A stretch of 64,000 nt of DNA from Hetaerina americana (GCA_022747635.1 JAKTNV010000027.1:4080501-4144500); one strand, 5' to 3'; positions 45,073 through 56,639 are shown, counted from the first letter of the stretch. Program-made: numbers and translations. The notes: generated by a model not told the origin, from the sequence alone.

Positions 45073-46500
45073 ATGCCGCGACGCAGAAGATCTAACCTTT
45101 CCCAACAAGCCCGTAATGCAATTAGGATTCGGAACACAATCAGTTCAAACGAATGCACCCCTGCTGAATCCCCAAAAGAAGGAAGTGTGTGATACATTAA
45201 TGGAGGCAATTGATGATGGAAATGGTGGCTTATATTTATTTCCTGGATGCCCCTGGTGGAACTGGGAAGACAATCCTCACATAATTGCTTTTGAACACTG
45301 CTCGTGCGAGATCGGACATTGCGGTAGCAGTTGCTTCTTCTGGCATAGCGGCCACATCGTTGGAAGGATGCCGTACGGCTCATTCAGCGTAAAAGTTGCC
45401 GTTAAACGTACACAGTTCTGTGACATGTAACATTTCGAAACAGTCCGCAATGGCCAAAATTGTAGTAGAATCTAAATTTATGTGGGAGGAATGTAGAATG
45501 GCGCACAAGAGCGCTTTGGAAGCACTTGACCGGAAATTGAAAGATCTGCGCAAGTGGCGTAATGATTTTACTATCTGGCGATTTCCGGCAAACACTGCCA
45601 TTCAATCCAAGATCGACTGCGGCCGATGAAATAAAAGCTTGCCTCCAATGATCAAATCTGTGGCGCTATGGGAAGAAACTTCAACTGACAACAAACATGA
45701 GAGTTGCATTGCTGAACGATCCGTCTGCTGAAGATTTCTCCAAGCAATTGTCGACTATCGGTAATGGCCGTGTTCCTGCCGATGAATCGAGCGGACTGAT
45801 TTCATATCCTCGGAATTTTTGCAATTACTTTTTATCGAAAGATGAGCTCATCAACAAAGTGTTCCCGAACATCATTGATAACAACAAAAATCACAAATGA
45901 TTGGGTGAGCGAGCAATTTTGGCGGCTAAGAACAAATATGCAGATGACTTAAACTTCATAATTCAGATTCGAAAGAAACTGCGGGAGATGCCGTAGCAGT
46001 AAATTTTAAGGGATTCGTCTGCTAATACGCATTTCAATGCAACAATTTCAGAGTTTAAAAACCATTCGCCTTGCAGTCAAGGCGAATGATTTTTACCCTC
46101 TGAACTTTTTGCATTGATATTCATAATTCAGAATCAAATCGCTGGTACTCTGCATTCATTCAAATCTACTGACTTTGTAACAAACGAAGTCACCAAGCAT
46201 CCATCTGAATTTTTAAACTCCTTGATTGTGGCCGGCTTACCACCGTTCAACTTACAGCTGAAGATCGGCTTGGTGGTCATGATGCTTCGAAACCTAAACC
46301 AACCAAAACTATGCAATAGAGCGCGTTTGGCGACAAAAAAACCGATGATCAATGTGATTTACGCGACTATACTCGAAGGACAATTCAAAGAGGAGGCATT
46401 TCTAATTCCGAGGAATCCCACGATTCCAACCGATATGCCCTTTGAGTTTAAACGAGTTCAATATCCAATTAGAGTTGCATTCGTATATGTATATTTTATT
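45073..46500 (+). pseudogene. Pif1-like Helitron helicase, broken
   Basis: Intact relatives unwind DNA during rolling-circle transposition. The start MPRRRRSNLSQQARNA joins directly to a helicase core. The Walker A motif DAPGGTGKT is readable at 45246-45272, but in a frame shifted from the preceding GNGGLYLF. Then come ARSDIAVAVASSGIAATS (frame-shifted, about 45308-45360), LNVHSSVTCNISKQSAMAKI (about 45400-45460), the Walker B region WEECRMAHKSALEALDR (the usual WDEC has Glu), and NMRVALLNDPSAEDFSKQLS (about 45690-45750). The sequence continues as FPNIIDNNKNH and LAAKNKYADDLNFIIQ, and after the SINE as AGTLHSFKST, MMLRNLNQPKLCN and PFEFKRVQYPIRVAF. Several frameshifts, stops and the 153-bp SINE make it non-functional. 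Confidence 0.85.
45968..46120 (-). mobile_element. SINE with inverted 5' end inside the Helitron helicase
   Basis: A 153-bp insert between perfect 13-bp direct repeats TTCATAATTCAGA (45955-45967 and 46121-46133). On the minus strand it ends with GGCATCTCCCGCAGTTTCTT, the tail of the SINE family seen at 41.4 kb. Its other end is an inverted copy of the body (46078-46117 against 46035-46073, 4-nt loop). A 5'-inverted, truncated copy is what target-primed reverse transcription with twin priming produces. Confidence 0.8.
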
Positions 46501-46530
46501 TTACCGAAGCAATGCTATGCAATACATTAA

Positions 46531-47543
46531 TGAAATCATATCAGAAAACAAGTCTGACAGAGGAAGTAGATCTTTTCAAATTTTATTGATAGCCAGAATG
46601 GAGATTGGGCAATAGAGATCTTATATACCATGAATAGTGTTCGTACCTGTGAAATGACAAACACCTCTTGGAAAAGATATTAGCTGTAATTTTCAAAACC
46701 ACTTCACTTTTAGTTTTCCTACGTACTACGAATCTTCTCAGACTTTCACGGTCTCGTAACCAAACTTCGGGCGAGTATTCGCCCCTTTTGTGGCATCACA
46801 CTGACCACCACTCCGGCCCCAAAACCTATCTCCTGCAAGAATACATCTATTGTTTCATATGTATACTTGAGATCCTTCCTACTGGTTTCAGCCATTAAAG
46901 GCAACGAGTGCAGGAAACGTAAGAGGTTTTATTTTTTACTCCAATCTCATAAATCACTACGATGTCATAGGCTCGAAATGCCACTGATTAATGATTCTTT
47001 GATTTTTGCGATGTCATCAAAATGGTCGAATATTTTTAATAATAATCGTGTGACAATTGGGTTATATTACCATCAGAGACCACATGATCTCATAAGCAAA
47101 CCCTTCACAATTATGCTCATAATAACTTTCCATGGAAATATAATCGTTATTATTATAATTTTTTCACGTGCCAAATACTAGTTTTTGTTTTCCAACTTGG
47201 CAACGTACGATGACAGTCAGTCCCTGTCGATAGCTTGACCTCACCTGTATATGTATAATGTGTGGAAGTTTTGTTGGGCTGAATAAGGTGTTCTCAGTTA
47301 CATGAGAAGCCCACTTCTAATTGACCTATCTTGCTTCGTAGGCACTGGATATTTATATGATTTACCTTAGCCACCACGTTTTCACTTCTTTGATTGTCTG
47401 CTTGCACGTTGCCTTCGATAGCCTTCAATCATCGCGGCCAGAATGAGCTGATAATTTGAAATCCAGAGCGACATTGAGTGGTCGACGGACTAGGCGCGAA
47501 GGGGGCAAAGGAGAAGGCACATCAAAGGAATTACAAGTTTTCT
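46531..47543. other. Unassigned spacer
   Basis: No gene recognised; frames at 46668-47181 have no motif. Confidence 0.35.
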
Positions 47544-47660
47544 ATTGGCCTCATTACTGCGCCGTGACGCAATAATGAGGCCAATCGAAATGCCAGTCGA
47601 GAGATCTGGTGTTCAAGTCCCGATCAAGGAAATTTTTGCGCTTGTGATCTGCTCGATTCC
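47544..47660 (+). repeat. tRNA-like repeat preceded by a hairpin
   Basis: An 18-bp inverted repeat with one mismatch and a 6-nt loop (47544-47561 with 47568-47585; arms read ATTGGCCTCATTACTGCG). It is followed by a tRNA-like T-arm, GGTGTTCAAGTCCCGATCAA (about 47609-47628). This is another fold-back plus tRNA-like combination, probably SINE-derived. Confidence 0.5.
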
Positions 47661-49194
47661 GCCTTCCCCATATCTCCTGTGTTCGTCCTTTATATATGTT
47701 CCTATCGTATCCCTTTTCCACGTATCTATATCCAAGTGAACGTATATTCGTTCGTCAAATGGCGGGGTATTGTACTTGCGTAAAATATATTTAAGAATTA
47801 TGGTGAAATGTAGCATTTTACGAGGAATCGTACCATTGTGAGAAATGTATATGAAAACACCATGAAAGTAATTGAAGAGGATGGCTTGACAAAAAAGTTG
47901 TTTAAACAAATATTATGGTAGAATATTCCTCTGCCACCCTCTTGAGGTTAACGGTTTTGTAGCGTTTGCCTTATTACACAGGAAAAACCCACGTGGAAAA
48001 GACAACCCCATAGGAGGCAAATGGCAAACGGCCAAGTAGTGCATGCATTGCGCACCGCTTGAATAATAATATGAAAGACGCAGCGCAAGATAGAAAATGC
48101 ACCAACCGCAAATTATACAGGCCATTATTATTCATATCCGGTCTTCAGGAAATGTGAAAGTAAATACCTGAATACGAACTGGAGAATTGGAAATAAACAG
48201 GAAATCAATTTCCACGGTTATTGAATGTACACCATGTAAAAATGAGTAATCAGTTAATTTTGTTCATTAAATATACAAAACAGCGTAATGAATGCTTCAG
48301 TGATAACCGCAGGGAAAAGAATTCTTTAAGTCAAATTTATGAAAGTGACGCATGAAAAATTGAAAATCAACTCCTTCTGACAGTATTGGGGTTATTAAAT
48401 TGGATTTTAATTTTAACTGAATCGCCTATTAAATTTTAACCTTGAGTTTTCCATTGAGGCAGTTTTTGGAGGCAGTCTGGACCACGAGACTCTCACGGGA
48501 GTGGTCTGACCTGCGTGTTCCAAGGGGTAGGGCACCCAAAAGGCGCTTCCAAACTGAATTAATGGTCCGCTTGTACGCAAGCTATTTTAATGTCATATCC
48601 AATTCGGATATACATACACGATGAAAGGGTTATTAATTTCACCATGAGCATTTGTTGTTGCTTGGATATTCCTTTGGAATGTTGTTGCTCTGTGACTGCA
48701 AGTGATGATTACAACAAAGATAATATTTCTAACATGCACGAGGCATCTTCTGGCATCATAGGCATAGGTTATAAACCTACTGAACTCATATCGCGGGCAT
48801 ATTGTAACACGGGCACTCCCGCTGACTCTGTCAGACTTATTTATAAATATATCTCTCTCAATAGGCCATAACACAGATAATTTTCATCATAATTATCTAG
48901 ACGTCATGAGTTTGAATATTAGAAACAATCAATAAATGAGTACATACCATAGAAGATAGGTGGATGACTTATTTTCATTTGAACTGGCAAATTGCATACA
49001 TTTTCGATAAATTGTCCAATTCTAAAAATTATCCATCACATATTTATGCCCGAATGTTTTTTACCTCCTATCCTTGGGAGGAAAGACTCGATGTTAGTGA
49101 TGGTAGATTGGATTATAGTGTTGAGCAAAGGGAGAGGTGGGAATGAGGCGAGGGTAATGATTATTTGTCAATAAGGAATGGCCTCAGGTAGATC
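47661..49194. other. Unassigned spacer
   Basis: No host gene supported. Mirror-image frames of 93 codons at 48590-48874 on both strands have no motif and are likely chance. Sequence 47690-47770 is shared with 32340-32415. Confidence 0.35.
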
Positions 49195-49670
49195 ACAAGA
49201 GTTCAGCAGGACCCACCTTTGCCCTTGCGGCTTTTCCACGACTCTAAGGCTTCCGGAAGGTCCTCAGGGGTTACTAAGGCGGCACTTAGGTTCCCATGAT
49301 GGTGTTGTCCTTTGAGGGAGGGAGGATTTCACTTTTATAGGAATAAGAAATAGTCTGCTGGTGCCGAGTGGGGCTGTAAGGGGGTTGGGGAATCGTCGTG
49401 GTGTCGTTGCAGAAGGTCTTCGCAAGCAGGCACTCAACTTTATTCTTTTGGTCGTCCGCCCAAAGACCTTCGGGAGGACGAGTTTAGCGCAGATCTTATG
49501 AATCGCCATATTTTCAGTGATATAATGATGAGTTTACTGTTATCTTATCAAAGCCAATAATACAATCTGCGCCCATGCGCACACTAAACAACCGACGTTC
49601 TGAATTCAGCACTTCACTCAATGCACGTCAGGAAAAAATTGTCACCGATATATTTTATACATACCTTGTA
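49195..49670 (-). mobile_element. Mariner miniature (family R, copy 7), left-truncated
   Basis: Minus-strand remnants LRRPSATTPRRFPNPLTAP and SRLFLIPIKVKSSLPQR (about 49315-49430), in frames shifted from the ancestral one. IHKICAKLVLPKVFGRTTKR (about 49445-49505) follows the second HTH. The right end TATTTTATACATACCTTGTA closes at 49670. The left terminal repeat is missing. Confidence 0.78.
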
Positions 49671-50404
49671 GTCAGAAAAATTAATACAAATTATCTACAT
49701 CTACATAATTCCCCGCGAGGACGTGTGGTGGGGAGTGAAAGGTGAGCATTAATAATGAGAGAATATAAACCCTAGGATTAAAAACGACGAAAAAAAGAAA
49801 TGACATTGCAGTCCCCTCCATACTCCAAGGATTAGAAAGCATAGCACAAAGACGAAATGATTTATATCAAACGTAACCATTATAAATGAGTATCCTTAGA
49901 TCGATAAAGTACTGAACAAGAGACGAAGGAGTACGGAATGAGCATAGAAGAGAAGACTTGAGATGCAAAAAGCAGAAATGCAGCACAATTCAATTGACGT
50001 GGAAAAGAGCAAGTATGGTGCATTCTCGCCAACAGCTGCGGAACACAATTTTAACTCTAATAAGACGGAGGAGGGAGTGTGGGGAGGCCAAGTAGGGGAG
50101 GGATGCCATGAGAGTCCAACCCGATCGAAACTGATTGAGAGGAATGATACATGCAATTTTAACATGAGTGGATGTCTATATAATAAAGCAATACCTGGAG
50201 AAGATTCGGAACACTGAGATTCAATGCTATTTTCAATTAATATTTAAACAATGAATTAACCAAATTTCACCGTGCCTAGCTGACTCGGACATTTTCAAAA
50301 AACAAAGCGTAGGCATAGATAGAGATTGAAGGCATCGTTTGACACTGATCAAAGCTGATATTCATGCACGATATATTTATCTTAGGATTTTATTTCATTA
50401 AAAT
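49671..50404. other. Unassigned; LINE-tail hairpin piece at 49690-49745
   Basis: CTACATCTACATAATTCCCC and the paired G-rich stretch are the LINE 3' hairpin module (minus orientation). The opposed frames at 49896-50217 have no motif. Confidence 0.4.
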
Positions 50405-50645
50405 CTACCGATTGAGGTAGGTTTTTGGATGGACACAACAACTACCAAATAAATATTTTGTGACTCCTAACAAAACAAAACATCCCATACTCTACATTAG
50501 GTCCCTCTTCATCTCTGAGTACTTTCTTCATCCCTTCATCCCGTCCAACATCCCTATCCTGTTCCTTCCCTTTCCTCATTTTCCCAACATTCTCCCCTCT
50601 ATTACAGTCTTCAACATCCCACTGCCGGCAAATACTCCTAAAATA
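50405..50645 (-). mobile_element. LINE family A tail (A6)
   Basis: Begins with CTACCGATTGAGGTAGGTTT (the family's end module) and continues with CTCTTCATCTCTGAGTACTT, CATCCCGTCCAACATCCCTA and CATCCCACTGCCGGC, parallel to A1's 3' coding end and tail in reverse. Only about 240 bp are retained. Confidence 0.78.
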
Positions 50646-52408
50646 ATGACTCAAAATTGGTTTTTGTGCAATAAAATTACCGTTTAAGTTACTGTATATT
50701 TTAATAGAGGTAATGACATTCAAATTTGAAATGATAGCTACGTAATTTACGGATAAAATCCACAGCTTTGCCAAAGCAACGATTCTTATTTCAACTGGAA
50801 ATAGGAGAACTAATGCGGGGGAGCGTCTCTCGTTTTTTTCCAGGCTCCGTGGGCGTCCGAGCTGAACCCTCGGCAGGTCAATTTGCCTAAAAACGCTTTC
50901 CTCTTTACTCTAATTCGGTGCAATCATCCTCATAAAACGGTAGGCAGGGTCTTTTTCGACATGAGTGGAGATCGTTGTTCCTCCGTGGGCATTCAGATGG
51001 CGTCTCCAGCGGATGGCTTCATCGACCGGGCGAAAACGGGAGCGGGGGAGGGAGCGGTAAATTAAATGATGGCATCTCCACGCCTGCCTCCATTTCCCTC
51101 TCCATCCATCACACTAATCAGCGGACGCTTCCTCCGCCGCCGCTCCCCCAAGACTCCGGCCGCAGGAGCGACCCACAGAAGCCCGGACTCCCCACCCGAT
51201 GCTTATCTGATGCTCACCAAGCATCAGCCCGAGCACCCTCGTGGTCTCATCCCACCCTCCTCTCCACAAAATGCTATCCCAATTGTAAATTAACCTCTTC
51301 AGCTCGAACGCACGCAGCAATGAAAGACGTTGGAGACGTTGTAATCAGTCCTCTCATTTGATGAAGAGGTCGTCCAACTCATCCGCGTGTCATTTTCCAT
51401 CAAACGCCATTGGTCTCTTGTACACCACTGAAAATGAGAGGATGTCTCTAAAAGAAGCGATTTTCAAATCTGGCTCCTCGTGATCCAAACTAAAGCGACA
51501 GATCTTCAAGATAACTTTCGCTCCCTGAGATTCCTCGTTCGGTTCCTTAACGCGCGTAATTTTTGCGCATTTCCCAATATACTAACAAGAAACATGCAAA
51601 TGGAGGCAATTTAAGAGCCGAAGTTCCAAAAGGTGAGTATTATATTATTATTTCAAACAGCATTACCGAATGCCGAATTATGCCTACCCACTCTAGACTA
51701 TCAGCCATGGGGTACTTTAATAATATTCCTTTGGATTAATCTAAAGTTTATTTCATCTACATAATACCCTATCTGTGTGTCCTAGGGGGAAGGAGACCGT
51801 TGTATGTTGCATGTCCATGTCGTGGTGGAATTTCGCCTTCTTACTTTTTAAATTCTAGCTTGCACGTTATTGGATAAATTTCTTACCAAAGGTGCAATTA
51901 TTTGTTAGATGATAGTGTATGTATTTGAATGCGTGTAGAATGAAAGGATTTTTGCATGAATGTATTCGCCACTGTGGGTGTAGGTTTGAATGCATGTGTT
52001 GATTTTGCATGTGGTTGTGTTCCTTTCTACAGGTGGTGGCCTGACACCCCCCGCCACACACCTTTGCGGCGGCTTGCGTGGAATTATGTATTTTGATGAA
52101 TACGCCACCAGCGGACGCAAGGACAATGTGGCGCGGGGTCACCAGCCATTCATGGTCAACCATTTCACCTCTACTCAGGCATCAGTTCAATCGGGCACTC
52201 GGATCAAGCTAATTACGCTAAAGAAGCTACTTACAAGCAAGAATGTTCAATAACTAGATGTATTCAACTCATGCGGGAACAGTTTGTCAAAATAGGCAAT
52301 TTTTAAAGTGCATGCGGAATATCGACCAATCATATACACGGCCAATACTAATTACACCCTTCACGTCGGCGGTTATATTAATTTTGATCTCAAATCGTAT
52401 GAGGAAAA
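50646..52408. other. Unassigned; GC-richer patch 50970-51260; repeat pieces 51755-51870 and 52035-52095
   Basis: No gene recognised. CATCTACATAATACCCTATC (51757) and ACACCCCCCGCCACACACCT (52047) are LINE-tail hairpin pieces. 51785-51870 matches the dispersed repeat at 38.5 kb. The 128-codon frame at 50975-51361 has no motif. Confidence 0.4.
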
Positions 52409-52410
52409 TA

Positions 52411-52967
52411 CAGGGTTCGTCCGGAAAATAAGTGTACTGACTACTGGCTTTTTCCCGCCGCTCCAGGCGCACCCAGCACCGCTCTGACGGGCTGCGATTG
52501 GAGGGGGGTATGTTGGCAAGCGACGCTAAAAAAGGCAGTCGGCTCTGAGCTGTGGTGTAGTGAGGAGCTCTGTTAACGCGAACCTCCACGCTCGACCCAC
52601 GTCACGGAACGCGATGCCGAAATTTTTGGAGCAGCGTTATTCCATCAAATTTGCGGTAAAGCTTGGGAAATCGTCTACCGAAACTGTCGGTATGATTAAC
52701 CAGGCTTACGGGGAGTCAGCCATGTCCAGAAACATGATCTTTCGGTGGCACAAGATGTTCGTGGAGGGCAGAGAAGAGGTCGACGACGAGTCTTCGAGAA
52801 GTTCCCGATGATGCCTTCGCGGGAGCGTTCCAGGAATGGGAACGCCGCTGGAACAAGTGTATCGACTCACAAGGGTCCTATTTTGAGGAATATTAACTTA
52901 AGATATTTAAAAGTGTAATAAATATTTTTTCCTGAGCTCAGTACACTTATTTTCCGGACGAACCCTG
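52411..52967 (+). mobile_element. Mariner, strongly deleted (family S, copy 2)
   Basis: A 557-bp element with the same perfect 29-bp ends as copy 1 and TA duplications at 52409-52410 and 52968-52969. Compared with copy 1 it lacks about 350 bp from the linker to just before the C-terminus. The breakpoint lies at a GACGACG microhomology. Confidence 0.94.
52614..52896 (+). pseudogene. Family S transposase remnant, copy 2
   Basis: Keeps the start MPKFLEQRYSIKFAVKLG and the whole first HTH to EEVDDE, then jumps out of frame to FREVPDDAFAGAFQEWERRW and the C-terminus NKCIDSQGSYFEEY. The second HTH and all catalytic residues are gone. It could at most encode a first-HTH peptide of about 65 residues. 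Confidence 0.88.
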
Positions 52968-53004
52968 TATGATATTTGAGCTGCTCTCTGTCTTCCTGAT
53001 GTTA

Positions 53005-53590
53005 CATAGCTACATACATACCCCGCGATCCAGCGAAAAGGTATATGGCAGGGGGTAAAACACGAGGTGGGATGGGTGCGGGTACAAGATCCGATCTACC
53101 GGAGTAAGTCGGGGTCTTTACCATCCTCAGATAAGTAACCTGCCTCAAATTTACGCAGTAAATATAACCTGTGTTTAAACCTACGGTCAACTAGTGCCTC
53201 CCATCCTAATTCTTCCATTAGTGTCGTGACGCTGCTGCCTCGTTCATAACACAACTTCTCACAAACCTAACTGCTCGATCTAATTCCAAATTTAAGCCTG
53301 CCTCATGTTGGATCCCAAAAGCACTTGCAGCATACTCAAGGCGGGGCCTAACTAACCTGAAATAACAGAGCTCCTTGGTTCCTCTCAATACCCTAGTATC
53401 TTTTATGATTCCTAACTTTTTATTTGCTATTCCAAGAATGCTTTTTGATCAGGAGACCTCCTTAGTTATAGTGACACCCAAATATTTTACCAATTCAACG
53501 CTTGTTGAGTTGGTTTCCTGTATGGTGCGTGGTTGTGAAATTCCATTGCCAAAAGACAAAATATACGGCCGCTGGGAATAAGAAATCGCC
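53005..53590 (-). mobile_element. LINE tail, CR1/L2-like, minus strand
   Basis: On the minus strand: FHNHAPYRKPTQQALN (about 53500-53550), KYLGVTITKEVS (about 53450-53490, partly frameshifted), SILGIANKKLGIIKDTRVLR (about 53385-53445), CYFRLVRPRLEYAASAFGIQ (about 53305-53365) and LELDRAVRFV. This is the conserved region after the RT palm in CR1/L2/jockey LINEs. It ends in the CCCCCTGCCATATACC / CGCGGGGTAT hairpin module (53010-53060). It shares the YLGVTIT block with the 16-kb tail. Confidence 0.78.
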
Positions 53591-53845
53591 CCATTGGGGT
53601 TGACAAAAGGAGTCCAAGGAATTGCGTCCAGCAGGGCAAGGGCGCATGCCAGGGTTTTACCCCTCGGAGCACAAGGGAAGCTCCCCGCTCGCTCGGGCCA
53701 CCCAACGCGGAAGGGCAATACCCACCGGGGTTCGAACCCCCTCCGCCCCACACGCCTCCGTGGGCTCACGGTGCGGAGGGCCGCGAACCCTGTCGGGGCG
53801 CTGTCACTCCTGCTCCCCAGGACGCTCAAAACCCCCCTAACATTG
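53591..53845 (-). repeat. GC-rich insert with tRNA-like B box
   Basis: About 250 GC-rich bases next to the LINE tail, unlike their flanks. The minus strand holds GGGGGTTCGAACCCCGGTGG (about 53726-53745), a B-box/T-arm-like palindromic stretch. It may be a SINE or another Pol III-derived repeat inserted in the LINE; no target duplication was found. Confidence 0.4.
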
Positions 53846-53994
53846 AAACAGAAATTCTATAGGAAAAATAATTCGAAATATATGAAACTTTAGCCCTAAG
53901 GCTACCTCGTAAAATAACAAGTTTAAAGAAAATCTCCTATGGCCGTAAAACATTAGCACCACTCGTCCCTAAAAGGAAAACTATAATTTTCTTT

Positions 53995-54155
53995 TATGGT
54001 TTGTGGAAGAAGGAATTCCACGACACTGGCTGACCAACCACAACCTCTCTCAAACAGAATACCCTTCTGCAGTAGTTTGCGGGAATGTCACTTATTTCAC
54101 CAGTGACCAACTACAGACACACACACAGTCAAACCAAAATGGGATCCTTCATAGG
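53995..54155 (+). repeat. 160-bp segment shared with the Helitron leader region
   Basis: ATGGTTTGTGGAAGAAGGAA.. through CACAACCTCTCTCAAACAGA and GACCAACTACAGACACACAC is a close match to 44240-44400 inside the Helitron relic. No known coding or RNA function recognised. Confidence 0.65.
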
Positions 54156-55112
54156 GTTAAAGGAACTCCGTTAAGGAGTCCTAGGTTTATGAGCACATAC
54201 ACACTATCCGTGACTGTTCACGGGAACGGCAGGGACAAACACAGAGCAAGTCACACTCACAAACACCCCCCTCCCACATTCAAAGAGGGCCCAAGTACTG
54301 GGAGGATATTACTCAAAGAGAGCAAAGTCAAGGCATAGGACGAAAACCAGGCGAAGAGGAGGGCGTGTGCGTCGGATTATCGTGCTTCGGCCACAAGGTG
54401 GTCCTCCTCGGCGACCTGAAGGAATTCCGTCCTGGCAGCGGAAGGTTGTAAGTGCTTAGTTCTTCCTCTTCTCTTCTTATTCGCTTGTGGATGGAATTGC
54501 GTACACGGAATACAGCTCAGCCGGCATTTGCCGACGGTTTCCAATCGCCAAATCTCTCTTGCTGCTCTCATTTTTCGGAGAAACCGTTTAAGCATTGCCT
54601 CGAAGGCAAAGGCTCGCATTTCATTCAAAATAAGATCAATTTTTTCATGAAACAAGTACAAAAATTATCACACCACACGTGTGGGATTACTGCAATTCTT
54701 GTGACGGGATGGAATACATGGAAAGGTCCGAATAATCAGCGCGGGTTTGGACTTGGCTGCTAACTACTACTATTGAATTGCAAGTTCGTGTTTTCTCCAC
54801 ACGACAAACATGAGGTTATCCCACTTTTGTAGTTTACATCGGCAGGTCCGACAATATCATAAGAAGTTGGAGAAATTCAATGTTCTCATCTACACATACA
54901 TATACTCGTACATATACATAATACTTCGAAAGTCGCCGCATGAGCGTGTGGAGGGGAGTGTTAGGTCACCACCTGTTTAAGATAATCAAATCACTTGCGA
55001 AACCAACAAATTCATGCAAATCTACACCCACAGAGGTGAATGTGATGTTCATGAGAAAATCTTTTTAACTTATAAGTATGCAAATATATAAACTTTCAAC
55101 GAATATCCACAT
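54156..55112. other. Unassigned; LINE-tail hairpin piece at 54935-54985
   Basis: No gene recognised. The 103-codon frame at 54452-54763 and its opposite have no motif. ATGAGCGTGTGGAGGGGAGT near 54941 is a degenerate LINE-tail hairpin. Confidence 0.38.
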
Positions 55113-55262
55113 TGAATGAATGAGAAACTCCAATAGCCGTAAACAGTTTACCTTTCTAAACAAAGTACAAATGAAATTCGTTGGCTAGCGCCCTCTAATT
55201 TCATTTGTACTTTGTTTAGAAAGGTAAACTGTTTACGGCTATTGGAGTTTCTCATTCATTCA
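55113..55262. repeat. Perfect palindrome, 66-bp arms, 18-nt loop
   Basis: Arms 55113-55178 and 55197-55262 are exact reverse complements (start TGAATGAATGAGAAACTCCA; loop CGTTGGCTAGCGCCCTCT). The arms end in a (TGAA)n-like run. There is no coding potential and no sequence match to the other hairpins. Such perfection implies recent formation, gene conversion between arms, or an assembly artefact. Confidence 0.93.
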
Positions 55263-55379
55263 ACACTACTAGTCGTCAGAGCTAAATTCTATCAATATGA
55301 ATATACACATACACATAAACCGACGAGTGTAGTAAAAATTTATTCAATTAGGTGAAAATTTGACCACATGCTGGAGAAA

Positions 55380-55600
55380 GTCATAAATCAAAACAAGGGT
55401 TAACTCAACTAATAAATTAGTCACATGTAATGCGAAAAAAATGAACAAAACTGAGACAAACCATTTATACGACGGGCCTCCACAATAACAAGACCGGTCA
55501 TGCAGAATTGAAAAGCAAGGAGGGGAAATTTTACTGCCACATGGAAATGCAACTTACTATGGTCTCCGCCCCCAAAGACAGGTAGGTAGAGTGAGGCACC
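55380..55600 (-). repeat. Dispersed repeat, copy of the 38.5-kb family
   Basis: On the minus strand it reads GTAAAATTTCCCCTCCTTGC, GGCCCGTCGTATAAATGGTT and TCGCATTACATGTGACTAAT, parallel to the segment at 38550-38770. Probable LINE 3' UTR. Confidence 0.6.
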
Positions 55601-56639
55601 GCAGCAGGCAGGCCGCGGATAGCCACGGTGAGAGAGACGAGGGATGGAAGCGGAAGCTTGAAAGCAAACAAAGAACAAAGCAGGGCAAGCGCTAACGAGG
55701 AACACATTATTCAAAGGCATTCTAACGCGATCATGCGGGAAGAATGGGTTTTGGCAGCAAAACACTCTAGATTATTGAAAGTGCAAGTAGTTGAGGGGAA
55801 CTAATTATTCCCTAGACGCTGAGGGTGGCAAGTGGAATTTTTGCTATCTATAACCATGCAGTTGCTATCCCGTATTGTCCGTGGGAAGAAGGAGTCCTTG
55901 AGTCTGTTAATTATGGCATCTATTTTCCCAATTTTGTATACAATTATCCAAGCGACCAATGTATGTAGGAGTGCGAATAACTTGCGAGACCTCGGCGCTG
56001 AAACATGCGGACCGCGTGATGGAATCGTTCCCTCTCGCACCGACGTGATTTATGAGCGCAAGACGGAGCGAGCGAAAAATATCAAAGTGAAGAATATCCC
56101 AGAATACAGATATAATTCGTCCACAATAATTTATTCTCTATCCCACTCCTTACTTGTAACCCTGTTTTATTCCTCCACCCCCTTTTCAACCTAGTGCCAA
56201 TCAAGTTTACGGTCTCGGCTATCCCATTTTAATTGCTTCAAGGTAAGTTCATTTTATATTTACACATTTATTTCTTGATATTTCTAAGGCTGATCTTCTA
56301 ACCTCCCATGCCATGCGCCCCGGCGAAGGATCGTGGGGTATTGTATTGACATGAACTTGGGGAAGGGGAGAAGTGTGCGCTGAGGACACCCCCTGATGTA
56401 TGTGCGCGGTCAATTCCCGTTCTTGCGGAATATGCACGAATGTAAAATACTCTTGAGTATTACTTTCCACCGTACAATTTCTTCCTTCATATTAATTCTT
56501 ATTTTCGATCGGCGCTAGAGCTGCAATCTTCGAGAGCAAAAGTCGATTGTTTTTCCGCTGGTGTCCTTCCGCCTTCCACCACTTAATCCGCCGGGACAGA
56601 CTTCCACGACAAATAGTACACCCGTCATATTTTTCTCGG
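55601..56639. other. Unassigned spacer
   Basis: No gene recognised; frames of 79-120 codons on both strands lack motifs. Confidence 0.35.

Larger units (their letters stand above)
43808..46530 (+). mobile_element. Helitron relic, internally deleted
   Basis: The proposed 5' end is A|TCTATACACATAAAAGAAAG: Helitrons start with TC after a host A. It is followed by TTATAACTCGAAAACGACTG and ACCGATTTTCATGATG, a leader seen in many insect Helitrons, and by imperfect ATCGTATCGTA repeats (43940-44100, 44420-44470, 44850-44875). The helicase pseudogene lies downstream (45073-46500). No HUH/Rep domain was found in the 1.2 kb before it, and no CTRR 3' end with hairpin could be placed, so the right limit is approximate. 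Confidence 0.65.

Noticed and set aside
48590..48874. Pair of 93-codon ORFs on opposite strands
   Set aside because: No motif, mutually overlapping, and typical of chance open frames in this base composition.
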